From Actinophytocola sp. (GTDB lineage: Bacteria > Actinomycetota > Actinomycetes > Mycobacteriales > Pseudonocardiaceae), in the NCBI RefSeq assembly GCF_009379765.1, contig NZ_WHTD01000004.1:41097-105096 (forward strand): a stretch of 64,000 nucleotides of DNA, in the 5' to 3' direction. This document shows positions 28,640 through 37,495 of the stretch, piece after piece (position 1 is the first letter of the stretch; every line of letters begins with the position of its first letter). Under the pieces are notes generated by a model that had not been told where the DNA came from, made no database searches, and worked only from the letters and a program-made list of their open reading frames with translations. A program made the position numbers and the translations under genes.

Positions 28640-29635
28640 CGGGCCAGCGGCCGTCGCCGACATCGTGACTGGTCTGGGCGCGGTGTTGGTGGTGTCGTCG
28701 CCAGTGTGACCAAGCGTGTGGGCTGGCTACGGTGCGGGTGGGCTCGATGACGAGCGTGGTAAGGAGTCGGCGGATTTCGTTGCAGGTCAACGCGATCAGC
28801 CCGGCCGGTGTTGGCCGGTGGGGGACCAGTTCCGGCAACGAGACGGGTCCGGGCTGAAGCAGCGGTTGTACGCCAGCTCACCGCTGCGGCGGTGGCGGCG
28901 CACGAGCACTCACCAGCAGCCGGTCTGGTGGGTGCCGGTCTGGTGGGGTGGGTGGGGCGAGGTGGCGAGGGCCCCGTCGTAGAACCGCTGTCCCGTTCGC
29001 GTCCGGCTCGGCTGAGAGGTGCTGCCAGGACCGTTCCGGCCGCCCTTTGGTGATCTCATCAGCGCGTTGTGGCCCGTCGGGGGTCGGGACGCGCCGGTTG
29101 CAGCCGATGGCCAGCACGGAGCCGAACCCGCGGTCCTCCAGTGCCTTGCGTGGCTTCGGGTCGGCGCCGTAGACCTCGTCACCGGCCACCCAGCGCGCGG
29201 GAACCGTCGCGTCCAGGGCGCGCAGGACCATCTCCTGGGCCAGTGCGGGTTGGGTGGCGAACGTGACGTTCTCGGGTACTCCAGCCGCTGCGCACCGTTC
29301 AGTGTCGGTGGTCCACGATTTCGGTAGGTAGAGCTCGCGGTCGATCATCGCGTGACCACGGCCACTGGCGTAGGTCAGGCAGACAGCGACCTGAGCGTTC
29401 TCGATCCGCCCGGCGGTGCCGGTGTATTGGGGCAGGTGCCGCATGCCATGCGGATCGGTGTCACCAGCGTGCTCGACGATCGACCAGCAATTCTTCCGCG
29501 GCAGATCGGCCAACAACCCGCACACGAACCCGTGAGCCCGTCGACGGGTCTCAACACGGGCGAACCGACCCGCCACCCGACCGAGCAGCCTGTCAGCTTC
29601 CGCATCCCAACCAGCAGGCCCTACCCGGGTGGCCG
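28640..29635 (-). mobile_element. IS701-like transposase remnant
   Basis: Leftward frames carry FARVETRRRAHGFVCGLLAD, then QYTGTAGRIENAQVAVCLTY, RELYLPKSWTTDTERCAAAG, RALDATVPARWVAGDEVYG and LAIGCNRRVPT, all IS701-family landmarks including the DDE-region GDEVYG. Roughly 60-80 residues between the first and second pieces are missing. After about 29040 the frame decays, but AYNRCFSPDPS and the terminal LIALTCNEIRRLL with AWSHWRRHHQ still mark the C-terminus in another frame. It is inactive. The 29640-29928 gap beyond it shows nothing recognisable. Confidence 0.72.
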
Positions 29636-29928
29636 CCCCACGCCCGGGACCGCGCAGCTGGGCGGCGGCGCCGGCCGTGCCCTCGTCGTCGGGACCCAGC
29701 CGCTGGGCGTCGAGGCTCGCCGTCCACGAGGTAGCGCCCGGGTTCGAGCGCCGCGACGAACGAGTACGGCCACTCGGGGAATCATCAATGGCCAGCACGA
29801 TACGGCCGTCGTCGCAGCGCGAAACCTGCTGGCGGGAAACAAGTCATGCAGGGGCGCCGTGCCCACGCCGGTGCTCGACGGCAAGCGAGAGCTCGACCAG
29901 CGGCGTGACTCGTTTCGCGACGCGTGGG

Positions 29929-30744
29929 TTAGTGGGAGTCGGCCGGCTCCGAGTGGACGAGCATGTTCGGGACCGAGGCGGCGTTGCGGCGGCGGAGGCG
30001 GACCTGGAAGCGGCTGCGGTCCCCGCGGTGGTAGGCGATGAAGTGCTCCACCGGCCGGCCGAGCACGTCCCACGCCGTGCTGTGCAGCAGCAGTACCGGG
30101 TCGCCGGGGTCGAGGCGCAGAGCCTCGGCGATCGTCGCGCTGGCCGGCACGGCCTCCAGGAGGCGGGTGCCGTTGTCGAGCTCCACGCCGTACTTCTGCT
30201 CGAGCAACCCGTACAGCGACTGCTCCGTCAGGTCGTCCTGCAGCAGCCCGGGCGCGATGGCCGGCGGCAGGTAGGTCCGCACCAGGACCCACGGCTCCCC
30301 GTTGGCATACCGCAGCCGCTCCAGGCAGACCACCGGGTCACCCTCGGCCAGACCCAGCTCGGCGGCCACCCCCGCCGGCGCCGGGACCAGCTCCTGCTGC
30401 AGGACCGTCGACCGCAGGGTCCCGCCGCGGGCCGTGACGTCCTCGTGCAACCCGGTCAGCGACTGGAACAGCGTCTCGTCGACCTTGCGGGCCGCGGCGA
30501 ACGTGCCGTGGCCCTTGCGCCGCACGACCCGTCCCTCGGCCTCCAGCTCGTCCAGCGCCTGGCGCACCACGGTCCGCGACACGTTGTACTGCTCGCACAG
30601 TGTCACCTCGCCGGGCAGCCTCGTGCCGGTCTCCCAGTGCTTGTCCAGCTGCTCGTCGAGCAGTTGCTTGAGCTGCGCGTAGTACGGCAGTGGCGAGTCG
30701 CGGTCGATTCGGTCCTTGGACACCCGCGTACGATACGCCTCCAC
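29929..30744 (-). CDS. GntR/HutC-family transcriptional regulator
   Basis: This 271-residue regulator has an N-terminal GntR winged helix (PLPYYAQLKQLLDEQL, LPGEVTLCEQYNVSRTVVRQ, LEAEGRVVRRKGHGTF) and a C-terminal UTRA ligand domain with CLERLRYANGEPWVLVRTYLP-type strands. It starts at GTG with AGGGG upstream. It is the last gene of the leftward sugar operon, following the secreted protein gene across a strong hairpin, and is the natural candidate to regulate the operon from the palindrome at 37120-37139. HutC-type regulators usually respond to sugar phosphates or acids. Confidence 0.87.
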   Translation of the reverse strand: MEAYRTRVSKDRIDRDSPLPYYAQLKQLLDEQLDKHWETGTRLPGEVTLCEQYNVSRTVVRQALDELEAEGRVVRRKGHGTFAAARKVDETLFQSLTGLHEDVTARGGTLRSTVLQQELVPAPAGVAAELGLAEGDPVVCLERLRYANGEPWVLVRTYLPPAIAPGLLQDDLTEQSLYGLLEQKYGVELDNGTRLLEAVPASATIAEALRLDPGDPVLLLHSTAWDVLGRPVEHFIAYHRGDRSRFQVRLRRRNAASVPNMLVHSEPADSH

Positions 30745-30757
30745 TTATTCCCCTTCC

Positions 30758-30794
30758 CGGAATCGGGTGCGACGCGCCGCCGCACCCGATTCCG
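30758..30794. terminator. Perfect hairpin between secreted-protein and GntR genes
   Basis: CGGAATCGGGTGCG and its exact complement (14 bp each) flank a 9-base loop, seven bases after the stop of the secreted protein gene and 13 bases before the GntR start. It probably terminates or attenuates the main operon so that GntR is made in smaller amounts; without a T-run it could also serve to stabilise the upstream mRNA. Confidence 0.65.
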
Positions 30795-30800
30795 AGCCGA

Positions 30801-32207
30801 CTATCGCTTCTTCTTCGGCACGTATAGCTTGATGTCGTCGAGCGACGCGCTGCCTTCGTAGACATTGGTGTAAAGGTCACCGATGACGAAGTAGTCCGGA
30901 TAGGCCGAACCCTTCACCCATTGGTCCGGCCACGTCCGCTGCCCGACGACCCCGTTCTGCTCCAGGTCGCCGTTGAACCGGCCGTCGTACTCGTCCGGCG
31001 TCACGTTGTAGTGCCAGATCGGCTTGTCGTCCACGACGAACGGGCGGGTGAACCGGAACGTCTGCTGCCCCGACCGGGCGAACAGGCCGCTGATCTCCAG
31101 TGTGTACGCGGTCTTGCTGCGCTCGATGGCGACCGTGTAGTCGTTCTGAGGCATCAGCTCGGGCAGCATCTCGCCGGCCGTGGACAGCTGCTGCTCGGCG
31201 ACCCCGCCGGAGCACGAGGTCATGAACCACTGCGAGTTGCCGGTGAGCCCGCCGCGGCCCGGCGTGTAGTTCGGCATGCCGGAGATCCACATGTTGACCG
31301 TGTTGAAGTTGCTGTCCCGGTAGTCGTAGTACTGTCCGGTCGACGCGTCGCAGATCCGGCCACCGCTACCGGTGCCGACCCGGTCCGGGTGCTGGGCGAA
31401 GGAGTCCATCAGCACCTTGCGCCGGTAGTGCCAGAAGTGGTTGTTGCGCGGCGCGGGGTTGGCGAAGTCCACAATGGTCATGAAGTGGAACCCGTTGTAC
31501 CCGTACGGTCCACTTCGGACGTCCTGCCACTCGCAGTACGGCGCCGACGCGTCCCCACTCCAACCCGGCGTGAACGGGCCCTCCGCCCACGGGTGCTGGG
31601 TCTTGCAGCCTTCGGTGGAGTAGCCGTTCTCCCGGCCGTCGTAGGAGATCTGCCCGGCGCGCTTGCCGCCGAAGTCGAGCGTCTTGAGCTTGTACTCGAT
31701 CCGGTACTCCTGCGGCAGCTGGTTCGTGGGCCGGAAGATCGCGCCGCCGGTGTGGTCCGGCACGTCGATGTGCGCGACCTTGCCCTCACCACGCATGTTC
31801 TCGGTCGTGATCGACGGCTCGGCCTCGATCACGCCGTCCGCGTTCCAGTCCCGTGCGGACTGTGACGCGGTGAGCCATCCGTTCGTGCCGAGCCGGTACT
31901 CCTTGCGGTAGGTGTTGAAGCTGTTCAGCTGGTCGACCCAGGCCTGCCCGTAGTCGTTCTCGTACCACAGCCCGGCGTCGTCCATCACCGTGTCGAACGG
32001 GTCGTCGTAGTTGTCCCGCGCCCATTGCGCCTCGTTCGGTAACGGTGCGCTGAAGTCCTCGGCGTACAGGAGCTGCCATTCGGCCCGACCGCCACCCCGG
32101 CCGGCCTGGTCGGCGTCGGTCGGCGCGGCCGCGGCGGGGGTCACCACACCGGTCACGAACAATGTCGCGACAGCCACCACGTTGAGGCTTCTCGTTCGTC
32201 GACTCAT
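30801..32207 (-). CDS. Secreted protein of unknown function, concanavalin-like beta-rich
   Basis: This 468-residue protein has a clear signal peptide (residues 1-27) and a beta-rich aromatic body: WQLLYAEDFSAP, GAIFRPTNQLPQEYRIEYKL, FHFMTIVDFANPAP, FWHYRRKVLMDS, NMWISGMPNYTPG and a final SLDDIKLYVPKKKR strand. The spacing of EDFS-type opening and paired inner strands suggests a laminarinase/lectin-like jelly roll, but no catalytic ExDxE motif was found. Cysteines in EGCKTQ, APYCEW, RICDAS and TSCSGG may form disulfides. AAAGGAG precedes the ATG. It lies in an operon with a sugar importer and aldehyde dehydrogenase, so polysaccharide binding or cleavage is a reasonable guess only. Confidence 0.6.
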   Translation of the reverse strand: MSRRTRSLNVVAVATLFVTGVVTPAAAAPTDADQAGRGGGRAEWQLLYAEDFSAPLPNEAQWARDNYDDPFDTVMDDAGLWYENDYGQAWVDQLNSFNTYRKEYRLGTNGWLTASQSARDWNADGVIEAEPSITTENMRGEGKVAHIDVPDHTGGAIFRPTNQLPQEYRIEYKLKTLDFGGKRAGQISYDGRENGYSTEGCKTQHPWAEGPFTPGWSGDASAPYCEWQDVRSGPYGYNGFHFMTIVDFANPAPRNNHFWHYRRKVLMDSFAQHPDRVGTGSGGRICDASTGQYYDYRDSNFNTVNMWISGMPNYTPGRGGLTGNSQWFMTSCSGGVAEQQLSTAGEMLPELMPQNDYTVAIERSKTAYTLEISGLFARSGQQTFRFTRPFVVDDKPIWHYNVTPDEYDGRFNGDLEQNGVVGQRTWPDQWVKGSAYPDYFVIGDLYTNVYEGSASLDDIKLYVPKKKR

Positions 32208-32222
32208 CAGCCCGTTCTCCTT

Positions 32223-33179
32223 TTAGAACTCACTGTTGGGGTCGTAGTACTCGTTGACGTTCTCGCCGGTGATTTGCGGGGACGGAATTACCGTGTCCTT
32301 TTCCGGGGTGGAACCGTCGTCGAGAATGGTGACGAGCCGCTCGTAACCCGCGTTGCCCATCTCGACGGCGTTGTTGAGGCCGGTCACCGCGTAGTTGCCA
32401 CCCTCCGCGATCGCGGCCAGTGCCTCCTTCTGGCCGTCGACCCCGGCCAGGAAGATCGCGGCGGTCCTGCCGGCGTCCGCGACGGCCTTCTGCGCGCCGA
32501 GGCACATCGAGTCGTTCTCGCAGAACACCGCGTCGATGTCGGCGTGCCGGGCCAGCAGGTTCTCCATCACTCGCAGCCCGCCGTCGCTGCTCCACTCGCC
32601 GAAGTCGGGCGCCTCGACCTGCTCGATGCCGGACTCCTTGTCCAGCACCGACTTCAGCCCCTCGGTGCGGGCGATGCCGATCGAGTTGTCCGCCGGGCCG
32701 CCCTTGATGATCGCGACCTTGCCCGTGCCGCCGAGCTTCTCCGCGATGAACTCGCCGTTCTGCTCGCCCAGCGCCGTGTTGTCCGGCCCGACCCAGCTCG
32801 TGTACTCGCCGGTCTGGAACTTCCGGTCCACGAGCACAACCGGGATGCCCTTCTGCTTGATGGCGTTGAGCGCGGCCGGGGCCGCCTCGAGCGGGCCGCC
32901 GGAGATGATGACGCCGTCGACGTCCTGGGCGAGGAGCTCCGACACGTTCGAGGTCAGCGTGGCCGCGTCGCCCTTCGCGTCGGTGACCCGCACGTCCACG
33001 CCGGCCTTGTCGCCGGCGCGCTCGACGGTCTTGGAGATCCCGATGAAGTAGGGCGCGCCGAGGGTGAAGTTGACCATGCCGATGGTGCGCTGGTCCGACC
33101 CGGCATCGTCGCCGGACCCGCACGCCACGGCCGCCAACATCGTTGTCGCGACGCCGATCATGGCTGTGAGTCGCCGCAT
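32223..33179 (-). CDS. Sugar ABC importer substrate-binding lipoprotein, RbsB type
   Basis: This 318-residue lipoprotein (lipobox LAAVAC) is of the ribose-binding class: IGMVNFTLGAPYFIGISKTVE opens the first lobe, LLAQDVDGVIISGGPLEAAP the second strand, and DAVFCENDSMCLGAQKAVAD the hinge-side helix. AAGGAGAG precedes the ATG. It binds a pentose, polyol or similar sugar for the RbsA/RbsC pair encoded upstream in the same operon. The identity of the sugar is unknown. Confidence 0.88.
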   Translation of the reverse strand: MRRLTAMIGVATTMLAAVACGSGDDAGSDQRTIGMVNFTLGAPYFIGISKTVERAGDKAGVDVRVTDAKGDAATLTSNVSELLAQDVDGVIISGGPLEAAPAALNAIKQKGIPVVLVDRKFQTGEYTSWVGPDNTALGEQNGEFIAEKLGGTGKVAIIKGGPADNSIGIARTEGLKSVLDKESGIEQVEAPDFGEWSSDGGLRVMENLLARHADIDAVFCENDSMCLGAQKAVADAGRTAAIFLAGVDGQKEALAAIAEGGNYAVTGLNNAVEMGNAGYERLVTILDDGSTPEKDTVIPSPQITGENVNEYYDPNSEF

Positions 33180-33212
33180 GGCAGCTCTCCTTGGTTGGTA
33201 TGAGTGCAAAAC

Positions 33213-34198
33213 TCAGGCGTCCTCGCGCCGGCGGGCCAGCACGACGGCGACGATGATCAGTCCCTTGAGGACCTGCTGCCAGTAGCTCTGCACCTCGTAG
33301 AGCGTCAGCAGGTTGTCGATCAGCGCGAGCAGGACGACACCGCCGAGGGTGCCGGGCACGCTGCCGCGGCCGCCCGACAGGCGGGCGCCGCCGATGACGC
33401 ACGCGGCGATCGCGTTGAGCTCGAACGCGACGCCGACGCTGGGCTGGGCGATGCCGACCCGGGAGGCCAGGATCACCCCGGCGAGCCCGGCGAGCAGCCC
33501 GCTGATCGCGTAGGTCAGCAGGACGTGCCGGGGCACGCTGATGCCGGCCAGCCGCACGGCCTCGGAGTTGCCGCCGATGGCCACGACGGACCGGCCGGTC
33601 GTGGTGCGGGTGAGGACAGCCACGCCAGCGCGAACGCGACCAGCATGATGACCGTCGCGATCGGGATGGGCCCGATCGAGTCGGTGCCGAGGGAGAGGAA
33701 GCTGATCTCGGTCGGCGTGATCGGGGTCTCCGAGTACACGTAGGCCAGACCGCGGATCGTGGTCAGCGCGGCGAGCGTCACCACGAACGGCGCCAGCCGG
33801 AAGTGCGCCACCAGCACGCCGTTGATCGCCCCGCAGGCGACGCCGGCCGCGACGCCGACGGCCATCGCGAGCGGCACCGGCAGGTCGGCGGCGAGTCCGG
33901 CGGCGATGATGCCGGTGAGCGCCACCACCGAGCCGACGGACAGGTCGATGCCGCCGGTGAGGATGACCATCAGCATGCCGAGCGCGAGCAGGCCGGTGGT
34001 GACCGACTGCCGCAGCAGGTTGGTGAGGTTGTCGTCGGTGAGGAACGAGTCGGTCGTGGTCGCGGCCACCCCCAGCAGCGCCACGAACGCGACGGCGAAC
34101 GTACCGTTGATGAGCAGCGCCCGGTTGCGCGCCTTGCGCCCACCGTCCCCCGGGTCCCGCGGTCCGGCCACAGTGGACAACTCGCTGACGGTGCTCAT
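33213..34198 (-). pseudogene. RbsC-type sugar permease gene broken by a single-base frameshift
   Basis: The first frame (34198 to about 33620) gives the RbsC N-terminus with GGIDLSVGSVVALTGIIAAG and the middle helices to AFALAWL. The second frame (about 33620 to 33213) continues exactly where it should, VLTRTTTGRSVVAIGGNSEA and on to the last helices. One missing base near 33616-33622 joins them; restored, the protein would be about 328 residues with about ten helices. It may be a true loss or a sequencing error. The ATG overlaps the RbsA stop by ATGA. Confidence 0.8.
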
Positions 34199-35676
34199 GT
34201 CGCCACCCCGATCGAGTACGCCAGTACTTCCTCCTCGTCGGTGCGGTCGGCCGGCAGGTCCGCGACCACCCGGCCCTCGTGCATCACCAGCACCCGGTCG
34301 CTCATCCCGAGCACCTCGGTGAGGTCGGAGGAGATCATCAGCACCCCGAGTCCTGCCCGGGTCAGCTCGTCGACCATCCGGTACAGGTCGACCCGCGCGG
34401 CCACGTCCACGCCGCGGGTCGGCTCGTCGAGGATCAGCACCTTGGGCTCGGCCAGCAGCCATTTCGACAGCACGACCTTTTGCTGGTTGCCGCCGGAGAG
34501 GTGCTTCGCCGGCCGCCCGATGCCGCGCGGCCGCACGTCGAGCCGGTCGGTCATGTCCTCGACGGACCGGCCCTGGCGGACCCGGTCGATGAGCCCGTGG
34601 CTGCGGAACGCGCGCATCGTCGCGAGGGAGGCGTTGTCCCGCACGGAAAGGTCGAGCACGAGACCACTGCGCTTGCGGTCCTCGGTGACGAGCGCGACCC
34701 CGGCCGCGATCGCCTCCTTGGGCGTGCGCAGCCGGGCTGGTCGGCCGGCGAGCAGGATCTCCCCGGCGGTGCGCGGAAACGCGCCGAACAGCACCTCGGC
34801 CAGCTCACTGCGGCCGCTGCCGACGAGGCCGAACATGCCGACGACCTCGCCGGCCCGCACGGTGATCGACACGTCGTCGAACGCGCCGTCGCGGGCCAGC
34901 CCTTCGGTGCGCAGGAGCTCCGCGCCGGCCTCGGTACGCCGGTCGGGGTAGATCTGGTCGAGCCGCCGGCCGGCCATGAGCCGGACCAGTTCGGCCTCGC
35001 TCGTCTCGGCGGGTGTGGTGGTGGCGGTGACCGTGCCGTCCCGGATGACCGTCACCCGGTCGGCGATCGCCATGACCTCCTCGAGCCGGTGCGACACGTA
35101 CAGCACGAGCACGCCGTCCGCACGCAGCGAGCGGATCAGCGCGAACAGCTGGTCGAGGTCGTCGCCGGCCAGGACCGCCGACGGCTCGTCGAGGATGAGC
35201 ACGCGTGGCTCGTCGGCCATCGCCTTCGCGATCTCGACCATCTGCTGGCGGGCGACGGAGAGCCGGCGGGCGTGGGTGCGGACGTCGATGCCGCGGAAGC
35301 CGGTCCGCTCGAGCAGTGCGCGGGTTCGGGCGTGGGCGGCGGGCCAGTCGACGAGGCCCCGGCGTCTGGGCAGGTCGCCGAGGAGGACGTTCTCGGTGAC
35401 GGAGAGGTCGGGCACGAGCGTGAGCTCCTGGTGCACGGTCCGAATGCCCAGCTTCCGCGCGGCGTGCGGGTTCCCGAGCTGCTCCGGCCGGCCGGCGACG
35501 TCGATCTCACCCGCGTCGCGCTGGACGGCGCCGCAGAGGATCTTGATCAGCGTGGACTTGCCGGCCCCGTTCGCACCGACGATCGCGCGGACCTCGCCGG
35601 CGTCGGCGTCGAGGTCGATGCCATGCAGCACCTCGACGCCGGAGTAGGACTTGCGCACGCCCCGCAGCGACAGCAT
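34195..35676 (-). CDS. Sugar ABC importer ATPase, RbsA type
   Basis: This 493-residue double ATPase has two ABC cassettes. The first has Walker A GANGAGKST, a variant signature LSVARQQ and Walker B VLILDEPSAVL; the second has a degenerate Walker A GLVGSGRSE, signature LSGGNQQK and Walker B VLILDEPTRGVD, the normal RbsA/XylG pattern. Its start overlaps the aldehyde dehydrogenase stop (TGATG). It powers the permease and binding protein encoded downstream. Confidence 0.93.
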   Translation of the reverse strand: MLSLRGVRKSYSGVEVLHGIDLDADAGEVRAIVGANGAGKSTLIKILCGAVQRDAGEIDVAGRPEQLGNPHAARKLGIRTVHQELTLVPDLSVTENVLLGDLPRRRGLVDWPAAHARTRALLERTGFRGIDVRTHARRLSVARQQMVEIAKAMADEPRVLILDEPSAVLAGDDLDQLFALIRSLRADGVLVLYVSHRLEEVMAIADRVTVIRDGTVTATTTPAETSEAELVRLMAGRRLDQIYPDRRTEAGAELLRTEGLARDGAFDDVSITVRAGEVVGMFGLVGSGRSELAEVLFGAFPRTAGEILLAGRPARLRTPKEAIAAGVALVTEDRKRSGLVLDLSVRDNASLATMRAFRSHGLIDRVRQGRSVEDMTDRLDVRPRGIGRPAKHLSGGNQQKVVLSKWLLAEPKVLILDEPTRGVDVAARVDLYRMVDELTRAGLGVLMISSDLTEVLGMSDRVLVMHEGRVVADLPADRTDEEEVLAYSIGVAT

Positions 35677-37097
35677 CAGGCGAGCGCTTCCATCACGATG
35701 ATCGTCTTCTCGTCGGTCATCTCGAGGAGCGTGTCGTGCAGGCTCTCCCGGCTGCCGCCGGTGTTCTTGCCGCCGCCGAACGGAAGGTGCTCCGAGCGCA
35801 ACGCGGTCGACCCGTTGATGATCACGCCACCGGCCTCCAGCCGTCGCGCGATGGAGAAGGCGCGGGTGATGTCCTTGGTGAAGATCGCGGCCTGGAGCCC
35901 GAAGTCCGAGTCGTTCGCGTGCCGCAGGGCCTCCTCGGCGTCCTTGACCCGGACCAGGGGTGCGACGGGGCCGAAGATCTCCTTGGCGATCTCGGGCTCC
36001 TCGGGGCGCACGCCGGTGAGGACGGTCGGGTGGACGAAGTTGCCCTCGCGCGTGCCGCCGACCGCGAGCGTCGCACCGTCGGCGACGGCCCGCCGAACGG
36101 CCGCCTCGACGTCGCGCGCGGCCTGCTCGGTGATGAGCGGGCCGACGTCGGTGGCGTCGTCGAGCGGGTCGCCGACGGTGAGCTCCTTCGTGCGCGCGAC
36201 GAGGTTCGCGGCGAGCTCGTCGTAGACGGCGTCCTCGACGTAGATCCGTTTCACCGCACAGCAGATCTGCCCGTTCCCGCGGGCGAGCCGCCCGAGCACG
36301 ATGGCCTCGGCGGCCCGGTCGACGTCGGCGTCCGCGCAGACGATCATCGGGTCGTTGCCGCCGAGCTCGAGCTGGACCTTCTTGAGCGTCCTGGCGGCGA
36401 TCGCGGCGACCTCGCGCCCGGCGGCGGTGCTGCCGGTGAGGCTGACCATCCGCACCCCCGGGCTGCTGACCAGGGCTTGTGCTACCTCCGGTCCTCCGGT
36501 GACCAGCTGGTGCGCGCCGGCCGGTGGCCCGGCCCGCTCGACGATCTCGGCGACCTCGAGGAGGGTGAGCGGGCACTTCTCCGGCGGCTTGACGATGACC
36601 GCGTTGCCGGCCGCGAGCGCGGCGGCGGCCTTGTAGGCGTAGAGCTCGACGGGGTAGTTGAACGGGACGATCGCCGCGACGACCCCGAGCGGCTCGCGGA
36701 TGGTGATGGCGAGGTGCCGCTCCAGGCCGGGGGAGACGTCGAGCGGGATCTGGCGTCCGAACAGTCGTTTGGCCTCCTCGGCGAACCCGCGGAAGATGCC
36801 GATCGCGGCGGTCAGCTCACCGCGCGTCTGCTCGATGGGCTTGCCGTTCTCGGTCGTGAGCAGCCGGGCGAGCTCGTCGAACCGCAGCCGCATCCCGTCG
36901 GCGACGGCGTTGAGCAGCGCGGCCCGCGCGTGGGCGGGGAGCTCCGCCATCGCCCGCCGCCCGTGCTGAGCGGCGTCGACGACCGCCGCGACCTCGGCCT
37001 CCCGAGCCACCGGCACGACACCGATGACCTCCCCGGTGGCCGGGTTGAGAACCTCGATCCCTGACGGCTCCACGGACCCGACCACGACCACCTCCAC
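35676..37097 (-). CDS. NAD(P)-dependent aldehyde dehydrogenase
   Basis: This protein of up to 473 residues is a class-3-like aldehyde dehydrogenase: nucleotide region VPFNYPVELYAYKAAAALAA with KPPEKCP, catalytic glutamate in LELGGNDP, catalytic cysteine in GNGQICCAVKR, and KEIFGPVAPL. It resembles lactaldehyde/glycolaldehyde dehydrogenases. The GTG at 37097 is listed; a GTG at 37085 has a better GGAGG spacing (6 bases), so the true protein may be four residues shorter. It is the first gene of the sugar operon, behind a 20-bp palindrome, so it probably oxidises an aldehyde from the imported sugar. Confidence 0.9.
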   Translation of the reverse strand: MEVVVVGSVEPSGIEVLNPATGEVIGVVPVAREAEVAAVVDAAQHGRRAMAELPAHARAALLNAVADGMRLRFDELARLLTTENGKPIEQTRGELTAAIGIFRGFAEEAKRLFGRQIPLDVSPGLERHLAITIREPLGVVAAIVPFNYPVELYAYKAAAALAAGNAVIVKPPEKCPLTLLEVAEIVERAGPPAGAHQLVTGGPEVAQALVSSPGVRMVSLTGSTAAGREVAAIAARTLKKVQLELGGNDPMIVCADADVDRAAEAIVLGRLARGNGQICCAVKRIYVEDAVYDELAANLVARTKELTVGDPLDDATDVGPLITEQAARDVEAAVRRAVADGATLAVGGTREGNFVHPTVLTGVRPEEPEIAKEIFGPVAPLVRVKDAEEALRHANDSDFGLQAAIFTKDITRAFSIARRLEAGGVIINGSTALRSEHLPFGGGKNTGGSRESLHDTLLEMTDEKTIIVMEALA

Positions 37098-37119
37098 CTA
37101 GACGGAGCCCTCATCATGT

Positions 37120-37139
37120 CATCCTGTACGTACAGGATG
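37120..37139. promoter_or_regulatory. Perfect 20-bp palindromic operator
   Basis: CATCCTGTACGTACAGGATG is an uninterrupted perfect palindrome 23 bases before the aldehyde dehydrogenase start. Flanking TGT and TCA extend it partially. The core TGTACGTACA fits GntR-family operator patterns, and the GntR gene at the far end of the operon is the best candidate binder. Confidence 0.7.
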
Positions 37140-37438
37140 TCAAGCGTGGCAGAGCTGGTCATCGAGTCGCATGGGCGAGGTGTGGGCATGTCGGTCGGCG
37201 CGGGGCGCGAAGGCGAGCGAAGTTCAGCGCGTGCGCTACCTCGTCAGCTGGTCTTTTCGTGGGACGACGCCACGTCGATACTCGTTCAGTACTGTCCGAG
37301 TTTCCGCACTCTTCCACGGCTTCCATGCGGCCCTGTTTCGCGTGGTGGGGTGTTTTCTGCGGAATTCAGCGATGAGGCCCGGGACCATGCAGCATGGCGT
37401 TCGAGTTTCAGTCGAAGATCGCTCAACCAAGGCTGTCC
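37140..37438. other. Intergenic stretch with no recognised gene
   Basis: The gap between the sugar-operon palindrome and the hairpin at 37439 has lower GC than its surroundings (for example TTTTCGTGGGACGACGCC and GGTGTTTTCTGCGGAATTC). No family-like reading frame was seen on either strand. It is presumably a promoter region for the leftward sugar operon plus spacer. Confidence 0.5.
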
Positions 37439-37484
37439 GGGGTCGCCGGCATCAGGAGGTGTGATGTTCGATGCCGGCGACCCC
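37439..37484. terminator. Hairpin terminator after the diiron enzyme gene
   Basis: GGGGTCGCCGGCATC and its exact complement (15 bp each) enclose 16 bases, 11 bases beyond the stop of the leftward diiron oxidase gene. Its position and strength fit a terminator. The loop contains AGGAGGTGTGATG, which mimics a ribosome site, but the frame behind it is antisense to the neighbouring gene. Confidence 0.75.
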
Positions 37485-37495
37485 GACCGTGGGGC

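Noticed and set aside
29352-30041. Rightward open frame through the IS701 remnant and GntR tail
   Set aside because: It is antisense to the transposase remnant and GntR gene and has no domain; the codon pattern is that of a shadow frame.
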